Made by a program: the position numbers and the translations under genes. A DNA stretch of 42,329 nt, from the NCBI RefSeq assembly GCF_003149475.2, contig NZ_QFWV02000001.1:5608-47936 (forward strand), in the 5' to 3' direction. Below the pieces are notes generated by a model, which was not told the origin of the DNA, ran no database searches, and was given only the letters and a program-made list of their open reading frames with translations. Positions 7,842 through 17,456 of the stretch are shown here, piece after piece (position 1 is the first letter of the stretch; every line of letters begins with the position of its first letter). This DNA is from Oceaniradius stylonematis (GTDB taxonomy: Bacteria > Pseudomonadota > Alphaproteobacteria > Rhizobiales > Rhizobiaceae).

Positions 7842-8352
7842 GTTCCGCATATCGACTGAGCTCGACCGCACATTCGCGCTCGCTTCCCTGAGGGCTGAAG
7901 GTGCGCGCCTGTCCGGCAAGGATTGGGAGCGTTTCCAATCGGTCCGCAACCGGTATGCGGAGGCCCGTGAAGAGGAAGTCAGATCCTTCAACGAACATTA
8001 TCGGGACCGTGTCGATCTGGCTCTTCGCAAGCTGATCGACGAGGCCGGGTCTCCAAACCGGAAACTGGTCCATCGCTGGTTCGGTCATGATCGGTTCGAT
8101 GCGGAAAGGCTCGAAAAACGGGCGGAGCGTCTCGTCCGGGAAGAGCATTACAAGGTCATGGCCAAGTTCGAGGCGGCTGAGATCGCCGAAATGTCCATGC
8201 TTCTCAACCAGGCCAATGAAGACCGCACGCCGGCAAAAGCGATGAAGCCCGACTTCGAGAAGGCGGCCGATCGGCGATCCGGCCATGACCGGCGCCAACC
8301 AAGCGATACGGCATCACAGGCTTGGGCGCAGGTGCGTGCCCGCAAGCGTTAG
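7834..8352 (+). CDS. Helical, charged protein of the element, unknown
   Basis: The 172-residue product starts at ATG 7834, preceded by AGGTGA; a GTG at 7825 is the longer alternative. The sequence is rich in Glu, Arg, Lys and Ala with no hydrophobic stretch, so it is probably a soluble helical protein. The tail is arginine-rich. It closes the run that contains the VirD4-like ATPase. In conjugative systems small charged proteins at this place are often relaxosome accessories, but there is no motif here to prove that. The IS1595-type insertion follows 68 bp downstream. Confidence 0.65.
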   Translation: MSEFRISTELDRTFALASLRAEGARLSGKDWERFQSVRNRYAEAREEEVRSFNEHYRDRVDLALRKLIDEAGSPNRKLVHRWFGHDRFDAERLEKRAERLVREEHYKVMAKFEAAEIAEMSMLLNQANEDRTPAKAMKPDFEKAADRRSGHDRRQPSDTASQAWAQVRARKR

Positions 8353-8420
8353 GAAAGAGCAGAGGAGGAAAAACGAAACAATATTGCGCAGAATTCGATT
8401 GAAAAAGCTAGGAATATTGT

Positions 8421-8446
8421 CCTATTTATATACTTGACGTACTAAC
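8421..8446 (+). repeat. Left terminal inverted repeat of the IS1595 element
   Basis: About 26 bases, matching the right end with four mismatches in the first 25; the shared core is TTATATAC-TGACGTAC. Directly preceded by the AATATTGT target duplicate. Confidence 0.8.
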
Positions 8447-8493
8447 GGTGATGGGCTATCAAGGATTCAACGAACGAATCCAGCGGTTTAGCC

Positions 8494-9456
8494 ATGTTTG
8501 ACCTGACAAATCCCATCTACCAAGACGCCGACAAGGCCCGTAAGCACTTGGAGTCTATCCACTGGCCGAATGGCCCGGTGTGCCCGCATTGCGGCAACGT
8601 CGATCCGGCCCGCATCCGCAAGCTTGAGGGCAAGTCCACCCGTCCCGGCGTCTACAAGTGCAATGACTGCCGCAAGCCTTTCTCGGTGACTGTCGGCACC
8701 GTGTTTGAACGCTCCAAGGTCCCGCTCAACAAATGGGTTCTGGCAACGCATCTCATAGCCGCGTCAAAGAAGGGCATGTCCGCGCACCAGCTTCACCGCA
8801 TGCTCGGCGTCACCTACAAGACCGCATGGTTCATGGCCCATCGTATCCGCGAGGCCATGAAAGAGGACGTGTCCACGTCTGGCCCGATGGGCGGTGAAGG
8901 CAAGACCGTCGAAGCCGACGAAACCTATTTCGGCCGCCGCGAGGACGGTTATGTCTCACCGCAGCGCAAGGGCCGCCCCTACCTCAAGCGCAAGAAGCCC
9001 GGCAAGCGCTCTGTGGTCGGTCTGGTCGAGCGTGGCGGTCGTGTTCGCACCTTCCATGTCAAGCACGCCACAAAGGCGTCCGTGCGCGACATTCTGGTCC
9101 GCAACGTTGATCGCAAGTCGATCCTGCATACCGACGAGTCGCGCCTTTATCCCGACACTGGCCGCGAGTACGCCAAGCACAAGACCGTCAAGCACTCGGC
9201 TGGCGAGTATGTGCGCGGCACCGTCCACACAAACACAATCGAGAACGTGTTCTCGATCTTCAAGCGCGGCATGATCGGCGTTTACCAGCATTGCGGCGAA
9301 GCGCATCTGCATCGCTACCTTGCCGAGTTCGATTTCCGCTACAATCGCCGTGCATCGCTCAAGATTTCAGACGGCGAACGTGCCGCTGATCTTCTACGCC
9401 ATGCACGCGGCAAGCGCCTGACCTATCGGCGGATTGGTGAAGCCGCGCACGCTTAA
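8494..9456 (+). CDS. IS1595-family transposase (ISXO2-like DDE)
   Basis: The 320-residue protein cuts and joins the element ends. An N-terminal zinc ribbon has C30, C33, C56 and C59. The catalytic residues can be placed at D142 (EADETYFG), D214 (HTDES) and E250 (HTNTIENVF), as expected for the ISXO2-like transposase domain. Length is normal for the family and no frame damage is seen, so the element could still be active. The ribosome-binding site is weak, common for transposases. A hairpin with a short T-run follows the gene. Confidence 0.95.
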   Translation: MFDLTNPIYQDADKARKHLESIHWPNGPVCPHCGNVDPARIRKLEGKSTRPGVYKCNDCRKPFSVTVGTVFERSKVPLNKWVLATHLIAASKKGMSAHQLHRMLGVTYKTAWFMAHRIREAMKEDVSTSGPMGGEGKTVEADETYFGRREDGYVSPQRKGRPYLKRKKPGKRSVVGLVERGGRVRTFHVKHATKASVRDILVRNVDRKSILHTDESRLYPDTGREYAKHKTVKHSAGEYVRGTVHTNTIENVFSIFKRGMIGVYQHCGEAHLHRYLAEFDFRYNRRASLKISDGERAADLLRHARGKRLTYRRIGEAAHA

Positions 9457-9515
9457 GCAGAAAGCGCGACGAATTCTCCACAAGCGCAAGCGGAAATAGT
9501 CTGGACACCAGCGGC

Positions 9516-9542
9516 AACCGCCGGAATCCTCTTGGCGGTTTT
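9516..9542 (+). terminator. Probable terminator after the transposase
   Basis: AACCGCC (9516-9522) pairs with GGCGGTT (9534-9540), followed by TTTT (9539-9542, overlapping the stem end). It is a modest T-run, so termination may be partial. Confidence 0.5.
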
Positions 9543-9556
9543 GCGAATCGCTCACC

Positions 9557-9607
9557 ACACCTCCCCGGTACGCCTTAAGCCGGGCCACTGCCCGGGAAAG
9601 GAGGTGT
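9557..9607 (+). promoter_or_regulatory. RNA hairpin sequestering the Shine-Dalgarno of the 36-residue peptide
   Basis: ACACCTCC (9557-9564) is perfectly complementary to GGAGGTGT (9600-9607), which is the ribosome-binding site of the ORF starting at 9613. The enclosed part contains a second hairpin, CCGGGC-CACT-GCCCGG (9580-9595). Folding would hide the ribosome-binding site. A regulator or antisense RNA would be needed to open it (inference). Confidence 0.5.
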
Positions 9608-9612
9608 TCGAT

Positions 9613-9723
9613 ATGCGCAAGATCAAAGTGGGTCGCTCCGCAATCACTGGCCGTTTCACAACGGTCAAGAAAGCGGAACGCTACAGCAAGACGCATGTAG
9701 TGGAGACCATCAAAAAGAAATAG
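9613..9723 (+). CDS. 36-residue basic peptide, IS passenger
   Basis: Begins MRKIKVGRSAITGRFTT and ends VVETIKKK; strongly basic, without a hydrophobic segment. It has an excellent Shine-Dalgarno (AAAGGAGGT). Its pattern 'RSAITGRF ... THVVETI' resembles a family of tiny proteins with 'RSAKTGRFV ... TTVTEKV' motifs, seen in many proteobacterial genomes and mobile elements; function unknown to me. It lies inside the IS1595 element, between the transposase and the minus-strand small ORF. Confidence 0.7.
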   Translation: MRKIKVGRSAITGRFTTVKKAERYSKTHVVETIKKK

Positions 9724-9735
9724 CGGCCTAGGCCG

Positions 9736-9900
9736 TTAGGACTTTTCCGAGCGGCGTTTCTTAGCGGGAGTGTCGCTCGGTTTCTCATCTTGGTTGGCTT
9801 CGCTTGTGCGAGGCTTGCCCGGCTGGGGCGGGGTTTTCAACAGGCGGCGCAAAACCGCGTCGCCCTTTTCCTGGTCGTTTTCTCTACAGGTGTCTGACAT
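9736..9900 (-). CDS. 54-residue passenger protein with 'VLRRLLKTPP' motif
   Basis: The frame begins MSDTCREND and contains GDAVLRRLLKTPPQPGKP, followed by a charged tail rich in Lys and Ser. Short proteins with 'DEVLRRMLKTPP' are common in proteobacteria as tiny conserved ORFs. Its start codon (9898-9900) overlaps that of the divergent gene at 9899, so the two cannot share a promoter between them. No clear ribosome-binding site; function unknown. Confidence 0.65.
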   Translation of the reverse strand: MSDTCRENDQEKGDAVLRRLLKTPPQPGKPRTSEANQDEKPSDTPAKKRRSEKS

Positions 9901-10564
9901 GCCTCAACCACTTTCCAGAATCACAAATGGGCAGCGTATCGGGTATGAAAATTCGCTTCCATTCGACAATCCGATGATTTGCGCAGCGGCGCTTCAAATC
10001 ATTTCGTCATGGTCAAACTTGGATTCTCAAGTCATCGGGACCTTTGGTGTTATGTTTCCCGAAAGTATTGAAATATTGGCAAATAGATATATTCAATATT
10101 CGGCTCAAAGCCCAAAAAAGTCTATGATAGATGCTCTAGCTATTGCGGGCCTTAACGAGAGAGAGCTGGATGTATTTGAAAAACTTCTTCGAAAAAAGGA
10201 GGCTGTGTACAAGCTCCGCAACCCGATCGCCCATTGGGTGCTAGGTCATTCTGATTCATACCCCGAACTGTTGATTGCTACAGATGCCAAGGAGTACATT
10301 CGTTTCGACGCCAAGTGGCGTTCTGTAACTAACAAAATGTCCGCCGGAGAAGGAACGCCGTCCGACTTAGATGAAGCTCTACTGCGATTGCTGAACAGTT
10401 CCCAAGCCTACGATTTAGAAGAACTTAATCGCATATCAGGGCAAATCGCAGACACCGCAAAGCTGTTTGTAGAGTTCAACTTCCTTCTAGGTGTGCGCAT
10501 TCGCGATAACGATCGGAAATGGCACGCCGAAAAATTCGCTCGGCTATCTCAGATGCTGGGATAG
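9899..10564 (+). CDS. IS passenger protein with HEPN-like RNPIAH motif
   Basis: The 221-residue start at 9899 (MPQPLSR) is chosen over the frame's earlier start at 9770, because the upstream part overlaps the minus-strand 54-residue gene. The segment 'KLRNPIAHW' near residue 111 fits the R-x4-H motif of HEPN ribonucleases, which act in toxin-antitoxin and phage-defence systems. The rest is mainly helical, as HEPN domains are. The gene is clearly AT-richer than its surroundings, with codons such as AAA, ATA and AAT, pointing to separate origin. Its 3' end overlaps the convergent gene at 10476 by 89 bp. HEPN assignment rests on one short motif; unrelated helical folds remain possible. Confidence 0.6.
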   Translation: MPQPLSRITNGQRIGYENSLPFDNPMICAAALQIISSWSNLDSQVIGTFGVMFPESIEILANRYIQYSAQSPKKSMIDALAIAGLNERELDVFEKLLRKKEAVYKLRNPIAHWVLGHSDSYPELLIATDAKEYIRFDAKWRSVTNKMSAGEGTPSDLDEALLRLLNSSQAYDLEELNRISGQIADTAKLFVEFNFLLGVRIRDNDRKWHAEKFARLSQMLG

Positions 10565-10703
10565 CATCAAACCACGGGAGGTTCCTAAGGTCCGTCACTT
10601 CCGCCTCTATCTGCCTCACCATCGCATCTGCTTGCGGCCCCGAAAGACCACCTAGCGCGCCCCAATCTTTTGCCGGCCTGTCGTGCGAATCAGTATCAGA
10701 CAT
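10476..10703 (-). CDS. Small acidic IS passenger protein
   Basis: The frame of 75 residues begins MSDTDSHDRPAKDWG and is rich in Ala, Glu, Asp and Arg, probably helical; a GTG at 10718 would add five residues. It lies at the right end of the IS1595 element, convergent with the HEPN-like gene and overlapping it by 89 bp. Together the two would make a pair of the size usual for toxin-antitoxin systems, but antitoxins are normally co-directional and upstream, so the pairing is doubtful. Confidence 0.55.
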   Translation of the reverse strand: MSDTDSHDRPAKDWGALGGLSGPQADAMVRQIEAEVTDLRNLPWFDAIPASEIAERIFRRAISDRYRECAHLEGS

Positions 10704-10705
10704 TT

Positions 10706-10731
10706 CTTGGTACGTCACGTATATAATTGGG
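10706..10731 (-). repeat. Right terminal inverted repeat of the IS1595 element
   Basis: Reverse complement begins CCCAATTATATACGTGACGT. Followed directly by the second copy of AATATTGT (10732-10739). Confidence 0.8.
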
Positions 10732-10786
10732 AATATTGTCCTATATTGTTCACTTTATGTACTCATTTGATGAAAGGAATATTGAT

Positions 10787-11467
10787 ATGAATTATTACTA
10801 TGAGCCTGGAGAAAACGAACGCGTTGCCAACGCCAGGGAGAGCTTCTCGGGCCGGTTGCTCACCAACCGGCAGTTCGAAGAAGCGTTAGCCCTGACGCAC
10901 ATTCTCGAACGCGAAATTCAGAGGTCGGGCGCGTTCAAGGACAAGCTTGGCGATTATGCCTACGCTTTTGCCCGCTCCGAGCGCTTCGATGCGGTCAAAG
11001 CCGAAAGCGTTCTGCGCGACCTGTTCAAGGAGCGCACGGGCCAGACGATGAACCAGATGCGTGAGGGCTATGTCGAGATCCAGGAAAAGCTGACCGAGGA
11101 CCAAAGGCGTGTCGGCTATGACTTCGCCGCCGCTGTCGGGGACTTGATGGAAAACGGCGCCAAGATGAGCTTTGGCCGGGCGGTTGCCCATCAATCCCAG
11201 CAGATGGCCGCTGAGCTTGGCATCACCGACGCCGCGGCACGTTCCATCATGGCTGAGGAGTTCGAGGCCGTCGAACAGCAATCGCTGTGGGACTGGGGCA
11301 AGCAACTCGACCAGGACATCTACCGGCCGCAGATCGAAGCGGAGAAGGAAGAACGGGCGCAAGCCAAATCGCGTTCTCCGGAAGCATCGGGGGAAGCCGG
11401 TTCCGAACGACGCGCCCGTTCATCGGCACCGCGCACACGGACACGTGGACCGGAGATGCGCCGATGA
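10787..11467 (+). CDS. Conserved-looking element protein, unknown function
   Basis: The start at 10787 (MNYYYEPGEN) has AAAGGA 8 bases upstream; the earlier start at 10727 lies within the IS end. The product has 226 residues, soluble and helix-rich, with an Arg- and Ser-rich tail. Its stop overlaps the next start (ATGA, 11464-11467), placing it in one unit with the small gene and the serine recombinase. I recall similar proteins beside recombinases in rhizobial genomic islands, but know no function. The IS insertion just upstream may have changed its promoter. Confidence 0.75.
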   Translation: MNYYYEPGENERVANARESFSGRLLTNRQFEEALALTHILEREIQRSGAFKDKLGDYAYAFARSERFDAVKAESVLRDLFKERTGQTMNQMREGYVEIQEKLTEDQRRVGYDFAAAVGDLMENGAKMSFGRAVAHQSQQMAAELGITDAAARSIMAEEFEAVEQQSLWDWGKQLDQDIYRPQIEAEKEERAQAKSRSPEASGEAGSERRARSSAPRTRTRGPEMRR

Positions 11468-11813
11468 GCGCTCCAGTCACCCAAGCACCCGCGCCGTCAT
11501 CGGTCGATGACGGCGTGCCGAAGCGCAAGGTCGACATCGACTGGGATCGCTATAAGGCGATGCTGGATGATGACGATCTGTCCGACGCTGAGAAGCAACA
11601 GTTCCTTGAGGCGCTGTGGCAGATCGTCGTGCAATTCGTCGATCTGGGGTTCGGCGTCCACCCGCTCCAATCTGTCCACACATCAGGCGATACCGCTTCG
11701 AAAACGCTCGAAACGGCGCTGGCCGATATGGTATCCTCGGACGCATCTTCAAAACCGATGTTCGACTGCGCCGTTCGGGATTCAAGGAAACCCGCCGGAG
11801 AAAGGAGGGAGTC

Positions 11814-13484
<1,671 letters not shown>

Positions 13485-13618
13485 CCAACGGGGCGGCCCG
13501 GCTGCCGGACGGCCGCAAGGCGCCGCGCCGGCGGGCACGAGCGAGCGCCACGGCCTGATGTTGGCGCGCCGGCCAAGCCTGGGCCAGGCGGCAGGCCGCA
13601 TGACGTAACGTGAGGAAA

Positions 13619-13637
13619 ACCGGGGCACAGTCCCGGT
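13619..13637. other. Hairpin between tRNA-Arg and the TRAP operon
   Basis: ACCGGG-GCACAGT-CCCGGT is a 6-bp stem with a 7-base loop. On the minus strand it is followed by TTTTCC, so it may end minus-strand transcription, or be a small structured leader element. CTTGAC at 13661-13666 just downstream resembles a rhizobial -35 box for the TRAP gene, without a clear -10. Confidence 0.3.
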
Positions 13638-13740
13638 AACCGTTTCATCGGCCCGGGCGACTTGACGGCGCATCCGTTATTCGGTGTTGTCTGGGGACCG
13701 CCATCGCAAGTGGCGGCCAAGAAAACAGGGAGTTCGCGCA

Positions 13741-14709
13741 ATGAGAAACAAGATGATAGGCGTGCTGGTTGCAACTGCGACAGCGCTCGCAGCCGGCGCA
13801 GCCTTTGCGCAGGATAGTTTTATCGCCATCGGTACCGGCGGCGTGACCGGGGTCTACTACCCCACCGGCGGCGCGATCTGCCGGCTGGTCAACCGCGACC
13901 GTGCGGAGCATGGCATTCGCTGCGGCGTGGAATCGACCGGCGGCTCGGTCTTCAACATCAACGCGATCCGCAATGGCGAACTGGAATTCGGCGTGGCCCA
14001 GTCCGACTGGCAGTTCCATGCCTATAACGGCTCGTCGCGTTTTGAAGAGCAGGGACCGTTCGAAAACCTGCGCGCGGTCTTCTCGGTCCACCCCGAGCCG
14101 TTCACCGTGGTCGCGCGGGCCGATGCGGGCATCGAAACCTTCGAGGACCTGCAGGGCAAGCGTGTCAATGTCGGCAATCCCGGTTCCGGCCAGCGCGGCA
14201 CGATGGAAGTGGTGATGGAAGCCATGGGCTGGACCATGGACGATTTCGCGCTGGCATCGGAACTGCAGGCCGCCGAACAGAGCCAGGCGCTGTGCGACAA
14301 CAATATCGACGCCATGATCTACACGGTCGGCCACCCGTCCGGTTCGATCCAGGAAGCGACCACGGCCTGTGACAGCGTGCTGGTCGACGTCTCCAACGAC
14401 GCGGTGAATGGTCTGGTCGAAGAGCGGCCCTATTATCGCACGGCGACCATCCCCGGCGGCATGTATCGCGGCAATGACGAGGACACGACGACCTTCGGCG
14501 TCGGCGCAACCTTCGTGACCTCGGCCGACGTGCCCGAGGAGACCGTCTATGTCGTGGTCAAGGCGGTGTTCGAGAACCTCGACCAGTTCAAGGGTCTGCA
14601 TCCGGCATTTGCCAACCTGACCGCCGAGGAAATGGCCAATGACGGCCTGTCGGCGCCGCTGCACCCGGGTGCCGAGCGCTACTTCCGCGAAGCGGGCCTG
14701 ATCGAGTGA
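13741..14709 (+). CDS. TAXI-family TRAP transporter solute-binding protein
   Basis: The 322-residue periplasmic protein has a signal peptide ending AAFA (residues 21-23). Its N-terminal motif ([20 protein letters not shown]) is characteristic of TAXI TRAP binding proteins. These capture a substrate (often an organic anion such as a dicarboxylate or glutamate; not identifiable here) and deliver it to a sodium-driven permease. The start at 13741 follows CAGGGAG; the frame extends upstream to 13684 without an obvious site. It is first in an operon with the permease and UspA. A terminator after it probably makes it more abundant than the permease. Confidence 0.92.
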   Translation: MRNKMIGVLVATATALAAGAAFAQDSFIAIGTGGVTGVYYPTGGAICRLVNRDRAEHGIRCGVESTGGSVFNINAIRNGELEFGVAQSDWQFHAYNGSSRFEEQGPFENLRAVFSVHPEPFTVVARADAGIETFEDLQGKRVNVGNPGSGQRGTMEVVMEAMGWTMDDFALASELQAAEQSQALCDNNIDAMIYTVGHPSGSIQEATTACDSVLVDVSNDAVNGLVEERPYYRTATIPGGMYRGNDEDTTTFGVGATFVTSADVPEETVYVVVKAVFENLDQFKGLHPAFANLTAEEMANDGLSAPLHPGAERYFREAGLIE

Positions 14710-14736
14710 TCACCCCCGTCATGGACTGATTGGTTT

Positions 14737-14773
14737 CCGCGGCCGGCGCCCGTCGGCCGCGGATTTTGTTTTT
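14737..14773 (+). terminator. Intrinsic terminator between TRAP binding protein and permease
   Basis: CCGCGGCCG (14737-14745) pairs with CGGCCGCGG (14754-14762), followed by ATTTTGTTTTT. It lies in the 90-bp gap inside the operon and probably reduces permease transcription relative to the binding protein. Confidence 0.8.
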
Positions 14774-14799
14774 GGGATCGATTTTTGCGGGGGCGCGCA

Positions 14800-17436
14800 A
14801 TGAGTGAAGCGACCGGTAGCCAAGGCAGGCAATATACCGACGAGGAACTGCAGGATCTGGTGGCCAGTGCCGACAGCGGCGCGCGGGTCCCGACCAACAA
14901 GACAGTCGCCGGCCTGATCGCCGGCCTCGCGCTGGTCTGGTCGCTGTTCCAGCTCTGGATCGCGCAGCCTCAATTGTGGTTCGGCGAGTATCTGCCGGTC
15001 CTCAACTCGTCGCAAACCCGGCCCATCCACCTGACCTTTGCCGTGGTGCTGGCGTTCCTGGCCTATCCGGCGCTCAAATCCTCGCCACGCCACCATGTTC
15101 CCATTCTCGACTGGGTTCTGGCGGCGATTGCGGGGTTTTGTGCCTTCTACGTGTTCTGGTTCTCGGACGAGCTGGCGCTGACCGCCCGCTCCGGCCTGCC
15201 GACCCAGGCGCAGGTGATCATCGGCGCGGTGGGCCTTGTCGTCCTGCTCGAAGCCAGCCGGCGCGCGCTCGGCCCGGCGCTGACGGTGGTCGGCTCGCTT
15301 TTCCTCGCCTATGCCTATTTCGGGCAAGGCTTGCTGATCCCGGACCTGATCGAGCATGAGGGGCTGTCGTTCACGGCTCTGATCAACGCTCAATGGCTGG
15401 ATACGGGTGGCGTGTTCGGCATTCCGCTGGGCGTTTCGACGGCGTTCGTCTTCCTCTTCGTCCTGTTCGGCTCGCTGCTCGACAAGGCCGGTGCCGGCAA
15501 TTACTTCATCAAGCTCGCTTTTGCCGGGCTTGGCCATCTGCGCGGCGGTCCGGCCAAGGCCGCCGTCGTCGGCTCGGCCATGACAGGCGTGATTTCCGGC
15601 TCGTCGATCGCCAATGTCGTCACCACCGGCACCTTCACCATCCCGCTGATGAAACGGGTCGGCTTCACCAACGAACAGGCCGGTTCGGTGGAAGTCGCCT
15701 CGTCCGTCAACGGGCAGATCATGCCGCCGGTGATGGGCGCAGCCGCGTTCCTGATGGTCGAATTCATCGGCATTCCCTATGTGGAGGTGATCAAGCACGC
15801 CTTCATACCGGCGGTGATCTCCTACATCGCGCTCGTCTATATCGTGCATCTGGAAGCGCTGAAAAAGGAAATGCCGGCGCTCGGCGAATCCAAGTCCATG
15901 ACCGGCATGCTGGCCAAGTTCCTTGCCGGTTTCATCGTTGCCGGCGTCGCCTTCACCGCGCTGATCTACGGCGTCGATGCGCTGGAGACGGCCCTGCCGG
16001 ACCTGTCGGCGCCGATCATGATGATCGTTCTGATCGCGCTCTATGTCGGCCTGGTCATGGTCGCGTCGCGCCGGCCGGACCTTGAGATCGACGACCCGAA
16101 CGAGAGCGAATTCAAGCTGCCGACGGTGGGCGAAGTCTATGCGACGGGCCTGCACTATGTGCTGCCGATCGTCGTCCTGATCTGGTTCCTGATGGTCGAG
16201 CGCCAGAGCCCGGCCAAGTCGGCCTTCTACGCCACCTCGCTGATGTTGCTGATCATCGTCACGCAACGGCCCCTCAAGACGGTGTTCCGGGGCGAAGGCG
16301 GTGAGCTGGTGAACGAGTTCATGGCCGGCCTGGTCGATCTGCGCGAGGGCCTGATCGCCGGCGCCCGCAACATGATCGGCATCGGCGTCGCAACGGCAGC
16401 GGCCGGCATCATCGTCGCCACGGTCACCAAGACGCCGATCGGCACGGAACTGGCCGGCCTGGTCGAACAGCTGTCGGGCGGCATTTTGCTGGTCATGCTG
16501 GTGCTGATCGCGATCTTCTCGCTGATCCTCGGCATGGGGCTTCCGACCACGGCCAACTATATCGTGGTCTCGTCGCTGATGGCCTCGGTCGTCGTTTCGC
16601 TCGGCGCACAGGAAGGCCTGATCGTGCCGCTGATCGCGGCGCATCTGTTCGTCTTCTATTTCGGCATCATGGCCGATGTGACGCCGCCGGTGGGTCTTGC
16701 CAGCTTCGCGGCGGCCGCCGTTTCGGGCGGCGATCCGATCAAGACCGGCTTCACCGCTTTCTTCTACAGCCTGCGGACGGTGGCGCTGCCGTTCCTCTTC
16801 ATCTTCAACCCGACACTGATCCTTTACGGTGTCGATCTGGGGACATGGGAGGGAATCGCTCAGGCCGTGTTCGTCTTCATAACGGCGACGTTCGCCATGC
16901 TGCTTTTCGCAGCGGCGACACAGGGCTATTTCCTCGCCCGGTCGCGCATTTACGAGAGCGCGGCCCTGCTTCTGGTCGCCTTCACCCTGTTTGTGCCCAA
17001 TGTCTGGCTCAACATGGTGCAGAGCCCCTATCGCGACGTGCCTCCGGTGCAGTTCGAACAGGTGGTCGGCGATGTGGCGGAAGGCGACCGCATCCGGCTT
17101 CTGGTGCGCGGTCCCGACTTCAACACGGGCGAAACGGCCGAGACGACGCTGGTCATGTATGCCGAAGGCGCAACGGCGGCCGAACGGGTCGCCAATTCGG
17201 GCCTGCTGCTGATCCCCGACGGCGACACGGTGCGTATGGACGAGCCGATGTTCGGCACCACCACCGCCGAGAAGCTCGCCGATTTCGATTTCTATTCCGA
17301 CACGCCGGTGGAACTGGCCTCGGTGCAGGTGCCCAACCAGCGCATGCCGGCGCAGGTCTTCTACATTCCGGCACTGCTCCTGCTTGGCGTGGTCATCATG
17401 TTGCAGCGCCGCCGCCAGACCCAGCCGGCCTTTTGA
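14800..17436 (+). CDS. TRAP transporter fused permease (4TM + 12TM)
   Basis: At 878 residues it fits the fused small- and large-subunit permeases that pair with TAXI binding proteins. Several hydrophobic segments in the first 200 residues form the DctQ-like part. The larger C-terminal portion has repeated membrane spans and the conserved 'ASSVNGQIMPPVMGAAAF' and 'GLPTTANY' segments. It moves the captured solute across the inner membrane using an ion gradient. The ATG at 14800 is taken; the in-frame TTG at 14785 is less likely. The tail (from about residue 740) adds an uncommon soluble stretch of about 110 residues before a last hydrophobic segment. Confidence 0.9.
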   Translation: MSEATGSQGRQYTDEELQDLVASADSGARVPTNKTVAGLIAGLALVWSLFQLWIAQPQLWFGEYLPVLNSSQTRPIHLTFAVVLAFLAYPALKSSPRHHVPILDWVLAAIAGFCAFYVFWFSDELALTARSGLPTQAQVIIGAVGLVVLLEASRRALGPALTVVGSLFLAYAYFGQGLLIPDLIEHEGLSFTALINAQWLDTGGVFGIPLGVSTAFVFLFVLFGSLLDKAGAGNYFIKLAFAGLGHLRGGPAKAAVVGSAMTGVISGSSIANVVTTGTFTIPLMKRVGFTNEQAGSVEVASSVNGQIMPPVMGAAAFLMVEFIGIPYVEVIKHAFIPAVISYIALVYIVHLEALKKEMPALGESKSMTGMLAKFLAGFIVAGVAFTALIYGVDALETALPDLSAPIMMIVLIALYVGLVMVASRRPDLEIDDPNESEFKLPTVGEVYATGLHYVLPIVVLIWFLMVERQSPAKSAFYATSLMLLIIVTQRPLKTVFRGEGGELVNEFMAGLVDLREGLIAGARNMIGIGVATAAAGIIVATVTKTPIGTELAGLVEQLSGGILLVMLVLIAIFSLILGMGLPTTANYIVVSSLMASVVVSLGAQEGLIVPLIAAHLFVFYFGIMADVTPPVGLASFAAAAVSGGDPIKTGFTAFFYSLRTVALPFLFIFNPTLILYGVDLGTWEGIAQAVFVFITATFAMLLFAAATQGYFLARSRIYESAALLLVAFTLFVPNVWLNMVQSPYRDVPPVQFEQVVGDVAEGDRIRLLVRGPDFNTGETAETTLVMYAEGATAAERVANSGLLLIPDGDTVRMDEPMFGTTTAEKLADFDFYSDTPVELASVQVPNQRMPAQVFYIPALLLLGVVIMLQRRRQTQPAF

Positions 17437-17456
17437 CGATTTGAGGATCACGAGCC

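Larger units (their letters stand above)
8421..10731. mobile_element. IS1595-family element with passenger genes
   Basis: A 2,311-bp insertion is bounded by imperfect terminal inverted repeats. The left end reads CCTATTTATATACTTGACGT, and the right end read inward starts CCCAATTATATACGTGACGT. An 8-bp direct repeat, AATATTGT, flanks it at 8413-8420 and 10732-10739. Eight-base duplications and an ISXO2-like DDE transposase are the marks of the IS1595 family, some members of which carry passenger genes. It contains the transposase and four small ORFs (9613, 9736 minus, 9899, 10476 minus). It separates the gene ending at 8352 from the one starting at 10787, which were probably neighbours before insertion. 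Confidence 0.85.

Noticed and set aside
8411-10745. 15-bp direct repeat (GGAATATTGTCCTAT) as an attachment-site duplication
   Set aside because: The 8 inner bases are the target duplication of the IS1595 element; the outer identity is explained by matching bases at the element ends and target.
14719-17451. Very long open frame (910 codons) on the minus strand
   Set aside because: It lies exactly opposite the TRAP permease; high GC removes stops, and the composition (His, Arg, Asp) is that of a shadow.
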